This document shows positions 23,725 through 35,875 of a stretch of DNA of 64,000 nucleotides, in pieces (the first letter of the stretch is position 1; each line of letters opens with the position of its first letter). The notes below the pieces were generated by a model. The model searched no databases and had not been told where the DNA came from. It was given only the letters and a program-made list of their open reading frames with translations. The stretch is from Atherix ibis. Its lineage: Eukaryota > Arthropoda > Insecta > Diptera > Athericidae. The position numbers and the translations under genes were made by a program. The stretch spans positions 38,041,212-38,105,211 of the forward strand of contig OY282609.1 in assembly GCA_958298945.1 (NCBI GenBank). Direction: 5' to 3'.

Positions 23725-24140
23725 TGGTTCAGATACTAAAGATCTTTGAGCGGAAAATAATCAGAAGAATGTACGGCCCAATATTGAATGATAGTAATAT
23801 TTGGAGGATACGCTATAATCATAAACTATATCAACTCTTCAAAGAGGCTGACATAGTCAAAAACCATCAAAACTAGTTAGCTCAGTTGGCGTAGTCATGT
23901 CCACAGGCAAGGGGAATATAGAATGCCAAGAAATATGTTATATATTGTAGTAAACCTAAAGGTAGAAGAAACCAAGGCAAACCAAGAAATAGGTGGCTGG
24001 ATGGAATGGAGGAAACTTGGAAGAAGATTTGAGGTATAAATTGGAAGCAGAAAGCGATAGACAGAGATGAATGGAGCTATGTGTTAAAGCAAGTCCAAAC
24101 CCACATAGGGTTTTAGTGCACAAAAAGAAGAAGAAGGCGA
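23725..24140 (+). pseudogene. LINE 3' end, C-terminal ORF fragment (RTE-like)
   Basis: Plus-strand translation reads LKIFERKIIRRMYGPILNDS, then IWRIRYNHKLYQLFKEADIV and NHQN. After a stop and shift it continues QLAWSCPQ with KPKGRRNQGKPRNRWLDGME, ETWKKI, and finally WKQKAIDRDEWSYVLKQVQT, HIGF. This is the conserved C-terminal region of an RTE-type LINE: FERK, then RLRWLGHV, then GRR.RGRP..RWLD, then A.DR..WR. It ends in an A-rich tail (AAAAAGAAGAAGAAG) as expected at a LINE 3' end. It is 5'-truncated with few lesions, so relatively young. Confidence 0.7.
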
Positions 24141-26728
24141 TAGTAAAAAATATGTTTGATATAAAAAAATCAAATAAAGAAAATAACTAGGTTATAATTT
24201 TTTATAAGAAAAGAAAAAAATTTAGTCAATTTTCAATATATATATTTTATTTTAATATTTACCGTACCTTTAATATAAAGGTTATCAACAATTTGGCAAC
24301 AGTGTACGTATATATATAAGTGGTATGGCAGAAAAGAGGCTGGCATTTACTTAGAAAACTCTTACAATATTGCGGACTTCTCCCAAGATCAAAGATTACT
24401 TCAAACATTAAAAAGAGTGCAATTGAGAAACTAAAAAGGATTTTACTTGAAGCCTGACTGCACTGCTACAAAGAGAGAATGTATACACATAGCTGTCCAA
24501 TGAAACTAGTTTAAGATTTTATTATATTAATATATAAAAATAAAATAAAAATTTTCGCAAAAAAATTATTTATAATCACAAAATTACATGTTCTTTAACT
24601 ACTCCTAAAAAATTAAAAAAAAAAATTCAATATAAAATATATCCACTACAAGCTTTTAAAAAAACCTATGGTCGTTTATAGTTTTTTTAGGCTGCAGCTA
24701 CTAACATTCTAACTAACAATGTTAGTAGCTGCAGCCTAAAAAAACTATAAACGACCATAGTCTGTCCCAGTAAAGGCAAAATACATTACTCACATTTTTA
24801 CATATTAATTGCTATAAATTAAATTACTTCTTTTTCTGAACATTTAATATCCTTATATCATTATTTATTGAATAGAACTATATTATTTCACTTATCATAT
24901 AGTACCTGTGGTAGTTTATGTATTTAAAGGTCATTCTGCGAGTAAATATATAGATTTCAATAAGCAATATGAGAAATTACTTTAAATAATCTTTTTTTAA
25001 CCAAAAAGAATAATGGTTGGAATTTAGTTTTTATAACTTCTTTTATATGAAAAATATTTAATAATTGGTGCAGTAAATGTTTTTTTATCAATATAATAAT
25101 ATAAAAATTATATATTAGTGCAAGCAGAAAGTAAAAATTAGTTAAAGCAAATTGAAATAAGTTTACATACACATATATTGTCACACGATTCCTTATAAGG
25201 ATCGATCGACACATGTGTCCATATATATACTACTATATTTTATAATAAATCAATATTATTATTAGCAATTGAAGATATTTCAATAGCCTTAGATTTTTAT
25301 TTTGTTAATTATTTTATATAGATCAATAAATTTTTCATTTGATTTATATATTACTTAATACTTAATTTTTAAACCCATAGTACTTAATACTTAAATATAA
25401 ACATAGAACAATAGAATCGTTTTTACATTAACACAAATTCTTGTTATTTTTTTTTAATAAATATATACTGAACTGTATATGAATTAGAGTAGGATTCTTA
25501 AAATAACAATAGTCCACAAAAATGTATAGAAAACCAACCAAATCGGGTATATTGAAAGCTGTTTAAGCAGGTAACAAGAATATGTGGGAACATAAATAGA
25601 GAAACATGAGCATAATAAAGAAATGATTTTTTTTTGTATACAGAAGAACACCACACAAGTATTTGTGTTTGACATCTATTTCTGTATTTTAGACGAATTT
25701 TTTTACATTTTCTAAAAAAAGATTGTTTGTATGTTCTGTTGTCTTTTTCAATAACATGTAGATTTATTATATTCTGTAGTGAATATTTCCGTTTTACTTA
25801 AATCACAGAGCATTTTTCTATTTATTTTAGATATTTTTTGGTGTATAGAAACTAATGTAAAATTAGAAAATATCTCGCATCTGTTAGATGATAATGGAAT
25901 TTTTTTAAAATCATTTACATCATTTAATTTAAATAATTTTATTTTACTTAAAATATTTAATTTTTTTAATAGGCAAAATTAGATCATTTTTATTTTTTTA
26001 CTACGCCATTAAAAAATATATATTTGTTGTATATTAGCAAATATTCAAAAAGAATAAAAATAATCCTCTTCATGATTGAAATTTTGTTCGTGATTTTTTG
26101 TACTCACATATCAAGTTGTGTTCAGAAAATATGTTCTTTTATTTCAAAAGATAAATACGTAAATATAACTAAAGATTTTATTTCATATTCTTTTCTACGA
26201 CTTAAATAAGTATAGATTTTTCTTTGAATAATTTTCTATTCCGAAAAATTAAATCAAATCAATAGAAAAGAAAATTTCATTTCGTCTTCCCATTCTCAAT
26301 AATTTATTTCTGTTCGAGCTTTTCCTCATTTAAAAAAAAAAAGTTAATTAAAGTAAATAAACTGCTGCTGACAGTCAAAATCAAAATGTTTCAAAAAAAA
26401 TATAAGAAAAGAAATATTTTTAAGAAAACACATATATTCAAAAAGACATTAGAACTCAAATTCTAATCTAAGGCGGCCGTATTTATTTATTCAAATGTAC
26501 TAAATACCGATGCCATACAATTGTCACGTCTGTTGAAATTTTTCCAACTATACTTTGAAATGTTGGCACCACAAATTCGAAAAATTTTTTTTTTTATAAA
26601 ATACACGTGTAAAAGTACAGTTTCTCTTACAAAATCATTAGTAAATCAATATATTCAAATCATATTAGAAGATTTTCTATTTAACCTTGCAAATAATAAA
26701 ACAGAAGATTTATTTCTTTTAATATATA
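24141..26728. other. A+T-rich stretch containing one large palindrome
   Basis: No credible coding sequence. Frames between 24957 and 26748 are poly-Phe/Ile/Leu/Asn products of A/T-rich DNA. The palindrome at 24666-24760 is listed separately. Confidence 0.55.
24666..24760. repeat. Perfect palindrome: 43-bp arms, 9-nt loop
   Basis: Left arm 24666-24708 and right arm 24718-24760 are exact reverse complements, including the seven-T/seven-A runs. The spacer CTAACTAAC separates them. No TA or other target duplication and no transposase are recognised around it. Candidate explanations are a hairpin RNA locus, a minimal fold-back element, a recent template-switch event, or an assembly artefact. Confidence 0.95.
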
Positions 26729-27355
26729 CTGGGTTGTTCGGAAAGTAATTTCGTTTGCTGAATAAAGGCATTAATTGATGCAAACCGGCGAATAACAACT
26801 CCTGAGATTGCTGAGAGAATAAATTTATCGAATTCAACGGGTAGGTTTTATCTCAAAGCTCGACATATGGGTTCGTCATCTTCTTACGGAAAAAATTTGT
26901 GCCGTCGCATTGACGTTTGTGATTTGCTTCATAAACGCGAAGGAAATTATCCATTTTTGAAGCGTATCATCACTGAAGATGAGAAATGGGTTGTCTACAA
27001 CAATGTTAAGCGCAAAAGATCCTGGAGTAGAAAAGATGAACCAGCTCAAAGCACTTCGAAAGCCAATATTCATCAAAAAAAGGTTATGCTATCTATTTGA
27101 TGGGATTTCAAAGAAACCGTTTATTTTGAGCTTCTACAAATTGAATGATTCACTTAAAGGAAAAAAGCCAGAATTGGTCAATAGGAAATGTATAGTTTTC
27201 CAACAGGATAATACGAAACTACATACAAGTTTGACCACTCGGCAAAAGCTTTTAGAGCTTGGATGGGATATACTGCCATACCCACCATACTCTCCAGACC
27301 TAGCACCTTCTAATTATCATTTGTTCCGGTTTCTACAAAAAAATTTTAGAATAAA
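26729..27355 (+). mobile_element. M2 mariner, 5'-deleted and 3'-truncated (copy B)
   Basis: The left end CTGGGTTGTTCGGAAAGTAA follows TA at 26727-26728. As in copies A and C, the terminal repeat runs straight into GTTTGCTGA and then the internal transposase sequence. The element stops being recognisable after FLQKNF near 27345, so the C-terminus and right terminal repeat are gone. Confidence 0.85.
26760..27350 (+). pseudogene. M2 mariner transposase remnant (copy B)
   Basis: Readable pieces are INANRR-type helix-turn-helix remains, LCRRIDVCDLLHKREGNYPF, ITEDEKWVVYNNVKRKRSWS (first Asp kept, preceding Gly changed to Glu), VFQQDNTKLHTSLTTRQK (second Asp) and PPYSPDLAPSNYHLF (third Asp changed to Asn). 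At least one frameshift separates the first and second halves, and a segment between SFYKL and NDSLK is missing. Confidence 0.8.
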
Positions 27356-29230
27356 ACCGGAAATTTAAAAATATATACACTAGTTTTTAAATGGTCCACC
27401 ATTTTAAAATGCAACTTTAATATGGTCCACCCTATATTAGTGTATATAATACGTTTTTGGTCATTTCATAAACAATCCATTTAATATTAAAATACTGTTC
27501 TTTAGCTCTATAGCAAACAATTTCGATATTTTAATTATTAATCGAAAATTATGTGTGTCAAATATATATGAATTTTTCAGAAAAATAATAAATAATAATA
27601 AATTGTACTACAAAAAAAATGTTCAACAATAAATTTATTTATTAATATCGCACAGATGTTTTGTACTCTCAAATTTTATAAGTATTTCTCTGCTTGTATT
27701 GAGATTTATACAGCCAAAAGAAAAAATTATTATTTTTCTTTTGCTTTTTGATTTAGAATAGATAATTAACTTCAAAATAGATGACCCTATAATAACTTAC
27801 GAATATTTGTGTAATTAATTCTCTCGGATGCTTTGGGCAATAAGATACAAATTTTGGAATAGGTCGATGAAATTCTACGAGAACAACTTTAAAGAAAATA
27901 ACTAATATTTAATAGAAAATATACCAGGCATACGGATAATGTTTTTGTAGCAGCTGCTTTTATATTTTCGATGGAATATTACATTGTTAAAGAAAAAATT
28001 AAACATAAAATAACGGAAAATTTGCACTAGAAAAAATACATAATTTTGTGAATAATTATCGATAAATGTGTCCAAATTATAAGCGAATAATTCTAGTACT
28101 CTTAATTTGATAAATTGAGCAAATCAAGATATTATACTGTGTTAGTATAATATAACTTTATTTAGCTCAAGGTTACAGTTCCTCACCAGGCCTAATATTA
28201 AATGCAGTGGTCTAAAACGGCCTACTTACTGTATTTAATGCTAGCCACACGTATGATAATCGACTATGAAAGTTACGCAAGATCTATAGAAACTTGACAG
28301 AAATCGTGTTCACGAGGAAAACTTGTTGTGAGATTGGCACACTTCACGAACTACTACTACCTTACAATTATAGTAAATGATAGGCCACGATGAAGGCGAG
28401 TGAGTGTCTTTCTTCTTTTCAATTCAAATCAATCAATTCCAGATTGATTCTTACACCTCGCTGTGGAAAACCAGGTTTCCCATTTACCAACATAGGCAAG
28501 TTATCAAAGTAATTATAATCCAGTAAATTTATTGAATTTACAATGAACAGCGTGAATAATTATTGGAAGTTTGCGGTTACATTAAACGTTAAGCTACCTG
28601 TAAGCTCAATAGTATCGTAAAGATGAAATATGTGTATATAAGTTTTATTACGTATTTCTATTATTGAAAAGACACAGGTTTGCGTAAAGAATTGCAATAC
28701 AAATGGATTTGGTTGGAGTTTTTTTTTAATTAAAAATACTTAATATTTTTGTTGAGATAAAATATGATGTGCATCAAAAATAAGAAAAATCAGATTGAAA
28801 AATATGCTTGCTTGTGTAAAATTCTACTAAACATTATTTCAATATTTTTCAACTTTTTTACAGTATTTCAATTTATATATGATTTAAAATGTTCTATTTG
28901 ATGAACTCAACTTTATCGATATTGAAAATTAACAAGCTCAGGGAGCCTTTATTTGTAATTATTAAATGATTCACTTTACTTGGATCTGAAATAAAGTAAC
29001 TTAGATATGGTACTAAGTATGCAAGAATTTATCATAAAAATGGAATATATGAACAGATTACAAAGGCTACTTATATATTTATGTCATTTGAAGAAAATTA
29101 TTGATCCAATTTACAAAGAAAAATTGAACCGGACTACAATAATAAGAATCAAATTATTTCAATATCAATAAAATTATAATTATTTTTAGTAAAAATTATT
29201 ACGCATATATAAACGGAACCACTATATGGT
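27356..29230. other. A+T-rich stretch, nothing recognised
   Basis: The part around 28140-28500 is slightly richer in G+C but shows no open frame or motif on either strand. A short direct repeat of ATGGTCCACC occurs near 27391 and 27422. Confidence 0.5.
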
Positions 29231-29235
29231 TACTT

Positions 29236-30500
29236 AAGCCAACTTTTACGGCCATACTTGCTACCCATACAAATCCTGACATAGCTTCCAACAATTACAA
29301 TTCCATATACACAACGTTCAATGCTGGTTTAAGAGATGGAGAGTGAGCGTTAATGAACAGAAGAGTGATTACTTTTACTCTTTATCAAAGAAAATCTACC
29401 CCTATATATTCGATTTTCTATTTTTTGTGGCGTTATGCTGGTATAACGTGGCGTTATGTTGGTTACGTATATTCTATTTTCGATTTTTTTGTGGCGTTAT
29501 GTTGGTACTCATGTCTCTCACTTATGCCGACAAGTTCGGACATTTTGAATGTTCAGTTAAATAATTTTTGACAGCTGCTTTTGCATCATGTTTTGGGTCG
29601 TCTTCGATTTTTGCTCATTCCAAAAAATGGATCAAAGAATCTGTTTCGGGAACAAGAAAAAGTTATAGGGGGCCAGATCTGGGGAATACGGTGACTGCGG
29701 CATTATTAGTGTGTCGTTTTTAGTGAGCAGGGACGTTATCATGATGCAAAAGCCAATTTTTGTTCTTCCACAAATCCGGGCGTTTCTGGCGGATTTCTTC
29801 GCGTAACTTGGGCATAACTTGCATGTAATATTTCTAATTGACCGTTCTACATTGTGGCAGGAACTCATGATGTACCGCTCCTGTAATCGAAGAAAACTAT
29901 AAGCAAAACCTTCACATTCGACCGAACTTGGCGCGCTTTTTTCGGTCTTGGCTCGTGCGGCAGCTTCCATTGGGATGATTGAGCTTTGGTTTCCACTTCA
30001 TAATCATAAACCCATGATTCGTCACCGGAGCAAATTTCGGAATGTTAATGCGATGCTGTTTTTGGTTGAAAATGGTGAACTTTTATTTTACAATACAATT
30101 AGGAAACCTATTTGGACATATGGAATTGAACTTAGGGGTTCAACGAAACGTTTCAATTCCTATCCCGTCTAGGCCTTACAACCCAAGACCCTCCGTAAAC
30201 ATTGTTGACTCTAGGCCTTACAACCCAAGATCCTCCATTCAGGACATTTTGCAGTTCTCGCTATCAAAAATTTCACTTCTGTTTGTCCTATCAACATAAT
30301 CCAATTGTGAGAGAATTGTCCTGTACAACCGTCCCCGGAACCACTCATCGAAGACTTAAGAGACAATGGCCTAAAGATTTTCTAGAGGAATCTAACTTCC
30401 ATTAGTTGGATAAATGCCGATGGGTGTTTACTCCCAAATCATAATGCACAAGATTGTAAATTAAAATTTTTAATTGTAAATTAAAATGTTATAAAAAAAA
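29236..30500 (+). pseudogene. Jockey-like LINE remnant (copy 2), interrupted by a mariner
   Basis: The left part (29236-29402) matches the copy near 60.9 kb just after YADD (ATACTTGCTACCCATACAAA, then AACAGAAGAGTG). The right part (about 30076-30500) matches its C-terminus (CTATTTGGACATATGGAATT, KRFNSYPV) and 3' end (GCCGATGGGTGTTTACTCCC). Between them lies an M1 mariner, and about 170 bp of LINE sequence are missing. A short duplication of CTTACAACCCAAGA occurs at about 30175 and 30216. It is non-functional. Confidence 0.75.
29403..30075 (-). mobile_element. M1 mariner, fold-back derivative (copy 2), nested in a LINE
   Basis: The left end shows partial, repeated pieces of the M1 terminal region (GTGGCGTTATGTTGG occurs twice). 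The arm with GACAGCTGCTTTTGC follows, then the shared junction AATCTGTTTCGGGAACAAG near 29640-29655. Minus-strand transposase pieces follow (KNDTLIMPQSPYSPDLAPYN, RTKIGFCIMI). On the right it breaks off at GAAAATGG near 30075, so the second arm is missing. The N-terminal deletion junction is the same as in the copies at 9.4 and 52.1 kb. Confidence 0.8.
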
Positions 30501-33500
30501 ACCAACTTCATAAAATCCATAAAAAATATTATAGATTTTATAATTTAGTAGGCTTTTTAATTTTGTATACATTACTTTTATAGCAAAAAAAATTAATATA
30601 AACATAATTTAAATTGAGTTATATTAATTTTATTTATGAAATACTAAAGTCTGTTTTGGTAAAATCATTAATTTACATTTAAGAAAATGATACAAACCAT
30701 TAAATACTCCAAAATAAAATTCAATCTAATAAATTTTTCATATTATAAAGTAAATTACCAAATTTGTAGAAGAAATATTTTACCAAACTAATTTTTTTAA
30801 ATATTATTTTTAAGTTAACAGTGTATAGATTTATGTACGACCGTATGTTCAAAAAAATGTTGAATTAAAAACTTCTCAAATAAATTAATTTTTCTTTATT
30901 AAAAACATGGTTATATATTTTATAACCAAAATTCAATTATTTATTCATTGTTTAATTTAGATTTCATTTACTTAGTTCAAACGTTTGTGAAATAATCGTT
31001 ATTATTTTCTCACATTAATGTTATGTTATATGAAAATTATAAATTACAGGCCAGTTATCAAATGGTATATTTTTTCTATAATAACACAGCATTTAATACA
31101 TTGAATTTAGACAGAAACAATTTTATCATGTAGCAAAGAATAAATACTACAACCATATTTGATGTAATTACAAAGAAATACTAGTAAAATTTGTTTAAAT
31201 AATTATAAGAAACAGTAAAATATTCTCATAGCTCTGGACTGATTATAAATGCCTTTAACAAAAATTTTAATTTCGAAAAGCTCCGCAAGGAGTTGTTTAC
31301 CCTTCAATTATTGTTTACCTTTTATAATTTATTATTTTTTTTCAAAAACAAGGAACATTATTATATTAATTCATTTACAAAAATAGGATGATAATAATTT
31401 TTCAGACCTACTATGAATAATATTTGGTTTAAAAAAAAACTTCAATTATTTCGTACGAAAGTGGCTAGATGTCTGATTGTCCAAGTTTCAGAGAATCTAC
31501 AATTGTGAAAGTGACTTACTGTAGTTCAAAATACATATTTAAACATCTCAATTTCAATATTTGTTGATAAATTTAAGTTTAACTTTACTTTCCATTTCAC
31601 TTATTTAATTGTACGTACATATATGTATGGGTATGTTGGTGCATTAGTATGATCGAAACGAAAGGCATAATATACTTGATCAGTTATGAGGACATGGTCA
31701 TTAAATTAAACTGTAAATATGAACTAAGATTGTATTTTCAGGTTTTCTCTGAATTATTTCTTTTTTTAAAGAGAAAATATAATATCTTGATAACCTTCTA
31801 AATATTTTAATTTTCCAAGTTAAATGTTATCCAAAAAGACAAAATCATATACCGAGTGCTACAGTACGCGTAGAGTCTTTAATGCGAATGCATAATAAAG
31901 TACTTCATGTAATATTATTTTAGGACTTTGTACAGAAATGTAAATGCCACGCTTGAAGTAAAAAAAGCTGTTCGAAACAAGGATTAATTAAATTTTATGA
32001 TGTAACAGACTTGTTGTACTGTTGGAGCAGTTGCAATGATGGAAATGCATGTTTATTTGTTCTCACACGCTTACAACTTCAGTTCCAGTTGATCCACTTT
32101 CAATTTCTTCAGTTTTCTTTTTGATTGAAGCAATTTTTGCAAGTAATTCTTTATGGATCAAGATTTATTTTCTTATTTTCAATATAGGGAAATATTTTTT
32201 AGAAACTTTCGTTCAAGAAAAACAATCACAAAAATGCTCAGTTAATTTCACATTTATACCTTGTAGAAGAGTATTTATATTTGAACGTAATTTGCAATAT
32301 GATTTATTGGCGATTGATATAAAATAAGGTAATTAAAAGTTACTTATGCATGTTTAAATTTATTATTCTAAAATTGATTAATAGCCACAAAAAAAACCAT
32401 TTTTTAAATGTATATTTATTTTTCTTTTAATTTAACATTTCTTTTAATATTGAATAGAAAACTCCTTACTAAATAGTATAAGAAAAATTAAATACATTTC
32501 CATTAATAATAAAAAATTTAACATCCTCTAGTGTGACGGTATCACATAGGTTTTCGTCCATACATTGTTAATAAGCAGTTCGAATATAAGTTAGATATAA
32601 CCTGTCGCCAAATGGCAGTTCATAACATCTCGCAGTTCATAACATTTTCATACTAATTTTAATTTGACAGATAACAAAAAAAGATCTCAATAAAATGTCA
32701 ATGTTTGCATTCATGGGAAATCATATTTTCTCTTTAAAGTTTAGTTTTCCATAACTATATAAACAAGATGAAACCATGCCAACTTTTCAAAAGCAACATC
32801 CTTCTTTTTGCTATGTGAATATTTCTGAAGCTGAAAAAATAAAGCTTCAAATAAACACCCCTTATAAACATCATCAAATTAAAGTCCCTTTATAAATAAT
32901 AATACTACGAAAATTTTAAGCTCACATTTAAATCCAGAATTGCACAATTTATACCTATTATGATAAAATTATAGATATATCCTGTATGCGTAGAGGATAT
33001 AATAGGATTCAATTCTTAGGACCCCTAGTATGTATGGGTGCGTCTCTGTATAAACAATCTACAATTATTGCATTTACGGTAGTATACATTTTTTATTATG
33101 TTCTATTATGGAATTCAGCGTAATCCAAAAATCTTAATTTTTTTCAAGCAACTAGAACGTTTCAGTAAGATCGCAGCATTTTACTATAAAAAAAACAATT
33201 TTCTATGTTTATATTAAGATTTTTACAATAAAGAATTATTTTCAATAAAAATTTCTTTATAAAAATTTATTAAAATTATAAACTGAAAATATCCCTTATT
33301 ACAAATTGCGTGGATCAAAATGAATATTAAACTTTCACTGCTATTTTTACAATTAAATATATACTCGTAATACTAAAGATTGTACAGCAACGATGACTAT
33401 TTTCATTTCTGTTATTGGTAAAATCATTCAAAAACACATATAATAGGATTTTGCAAAGTTCAGATTCAGAAAAAGGATAAATTCCTTTTAGGTAGACTAT

Positions 33501-35245
33501 TTTTTATTAGTCTTTAATCCGTACAAATTGTGTCCTATGTTATATGTATCATAAAATGATGATGGTCCATCATATACATTTTTTTTCTAAAAAAGTAAAT
33601 CTATAAAACCGTAGATTATTGATTTTTATTTCATGACGTAATGTTCATCACTTTGTATTGTGTTTGGATGAATTTTTTTATGGTTCGATTTTTGATCGAC
33701 TTCAGATGACGTAATTTTCCATCATTTTAATTACACGTATTCGTGTTACCACTTTTTCTATTTCAAATGCTAACAATCACAGGAAATGTGGTCAGTAGTT
33801 TTCTTCGAGCCTTGAAAACTTTAACTTTGTATGTAAGCAACTTATACTCGTATATATATTTTTTAAAGTTGTTGCAAGTTTATTACAAACATAATAAAAA
33901 GTTTTATACAATCGTATAAAAAATAATACAATCAATTTTAATTCCAAAACGATGATAATATTCACATAAATTAAATTAAATTAACAAATTGAAATATAAC
34001 ATATTTTTAGCGCATATCGCGAGGGACAGTTCATTCCATATTTTAATTACTTAGCAATATTTCCTTTAAATATTACACTATTGAATCTGTACAAAAAAAG
34101 ATATATAATCTCGAACTGACAGAAATCCTATTATAGAATATTATAAATAAATACTTTTATAAAGATTGTATAAATAAACAAAAAGATATTGTTGACACAA
34201 CATTAAATATATAGTAATAATATTATTGTATATAAACAAATATAAAAGTAATATGCATTTTATATAGTATTAAATGCATTGCATGGTTTTTTTCTCTTTA
34301 CAAACTGGAGGAACTTCTCAGAAAGAGACCAAATTCAAGCCGAAATATTAAAGTTAATACATAAAAAATAGATCTTTTAGTTTGCATTTTACTACACGTG
34401 ATAAAATATTGTAGATCATAGAATCTGAACTAAATACTTGGGACTTCGGGATAAAGTTTTATAAACTGATAATAGTCAGTGTTAAAATAGTTTTACAAAT
34501 GAACTATTATACTACTAGCTATGCTGTTCAAAATCATTTCGAAAACTTGTGGTGCTTATATGTTAAGAACTTTATTAAGTTATAAATCAGAAATATGTGT
34601 ACATTTTTTTTCTTCAACTATTTTTGTTACTTCTTTATTATTCATGGTTCACATTAGTGTTTTTGTAATTTAAACATTTCCTTAAGTTATACATAAGAGA
34701 TTGCACATAGAATATAAAATATAATAATGATAATAATATAAAATATAATAATGATAATAAATTAGTGAAAATAATAATACGATGTACTATAATTCAAATT
34801 ACATTTAAGCATTAAGAAGTTTCCAAAATTAGTTTTAAATTCAAAAATTTTTTGTATTGGAAGAATTTGTTATTTTCATCATTGATTACTTGAGAAATTA
34901 GTTCTTTTGACACAGAAATTTTAGAATTAAAAAAAAAGTAAATCCTGTTATAAAATTCAAAAAAATATATACAAAATTGCATATTAAACTAATAAAAATG
35001 ATAATAATAATAAAAACAAAATTTAAGACAGATTAACTTTACAAATAAGTGCAAGTTGTGTTCTAATGTTGGATGTAGAAAAGTTGAAATTCGGAAATTT
35101 TTTGCAAATTGATCGAATCAACAATTTTCAATATATTTTATATACGTTTGTAAATAAGAAAGAACCACATTTCGAAAATTGAAAACTAGGTGGATTAATC
35201 TTGCCCGTTTAGCCCAATTTTTTAAATAAATTTTTTTTAATCATA
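30501..35245. other. Long A+T-rich gene-free stretch
   Basis: Nearly 5 kb with no credible open frame on either strand. The one frame of moderate length (32049-32327) has no recognisable domain. No element ends were found. Confidence 0.55.
34711..34758. repeat. Tandem duplication, 24 bp, two copies
   Basis: The unit AATATAAAATATAATAATGA plus TAAT occurs twice in direct succession without a mismatch. It is a simple A/T-rich local duplication. Confidence 0.9.
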
Positions 35246-35246
35246 T

Positions 35247-35855
35247 CAGGGTCTACAAGTTAGAATTTTTTCAAAATTTTGAGTGGAACACACTTTTTTG
35301 CGAAATCTCCATTATTCTTTATTGAAAATATTGTAGACACTTTACCATTTATGAATTTGCAAAATTTTCGATCACATTTTCCATACTTGCGGCTCTACTT
35401 CAGGGATAACGCTGTTGATATTGGTCTTATTTTGTATAGCCTCACAAGAAGAAGTCCAACGGCGTTAAATTACATGATCTTGGTGGTTGTCATGTCTCTG
35501 TAGAGTATCCTGTTGAAAAAAATATGGACTAATGATGCCTCCGGCCTAGAAAGAGCACCATACACGTGATGAATGTAATGGTTGTTCAATAACTTATTTT
35601 GGATTTTCATATGCCCAAATGTAAAAATTTTGCTGTGAACATAGCCATCTAAATGAAAATAAGCTCCGTCCGATTTTTTTTCTCGAAAAACCAGCTTTCA
35701 CAAATCGGCCATTTTCATAATTAATTTGAATTAAGCGAAATTGAAGCCATTATAATAAATGGTAGACCTTCCACTTGTGAACCTAAGAAAAAACTAAATC
35801 ACAAAACTGTCAGCATAGCCAATTTCAACTCTATTGAAAAAAAAGGTAGACCCTA
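35247..35855 (-). mobile_element. Decayed Tc1/mariner-type element with AGGGTCTAC ends
   Basis: Ends CAGGGTCTACAAGTTAG (left) and GGTAGACCCT (right) form short terminal inverted repeats. On the minus strand, traces of a transposase are readable: KSDGAYFHLDGYVHSK near 35670, a decayed RPEASLVHIFF near 35540, TPLDFFL-like sequence near 35465, and VENVIENFAN-like sequence near 35360. These follow the order of the 'HLNGYVN ... GGIIGPYFF ... DLTPLDFFLWGY ... VIENW' transposases of insects. The element is only about 600 bp, so it is internally deleted. The right end lies 21 bp from the M1 mariner that follows. Confidence 0.6.
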
Positions 35856-35875
35856 TATAATATTTTGAAAATATA

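Noticed and set aside
24957..26748. Series of 60-85 codon frames rich in Phe, Ile, Leu, Tyr as small membrane proteins
   Set aside because: Hydrophobicity follows from T-rich codons. Frames appear on both strands with no conserved pattern.
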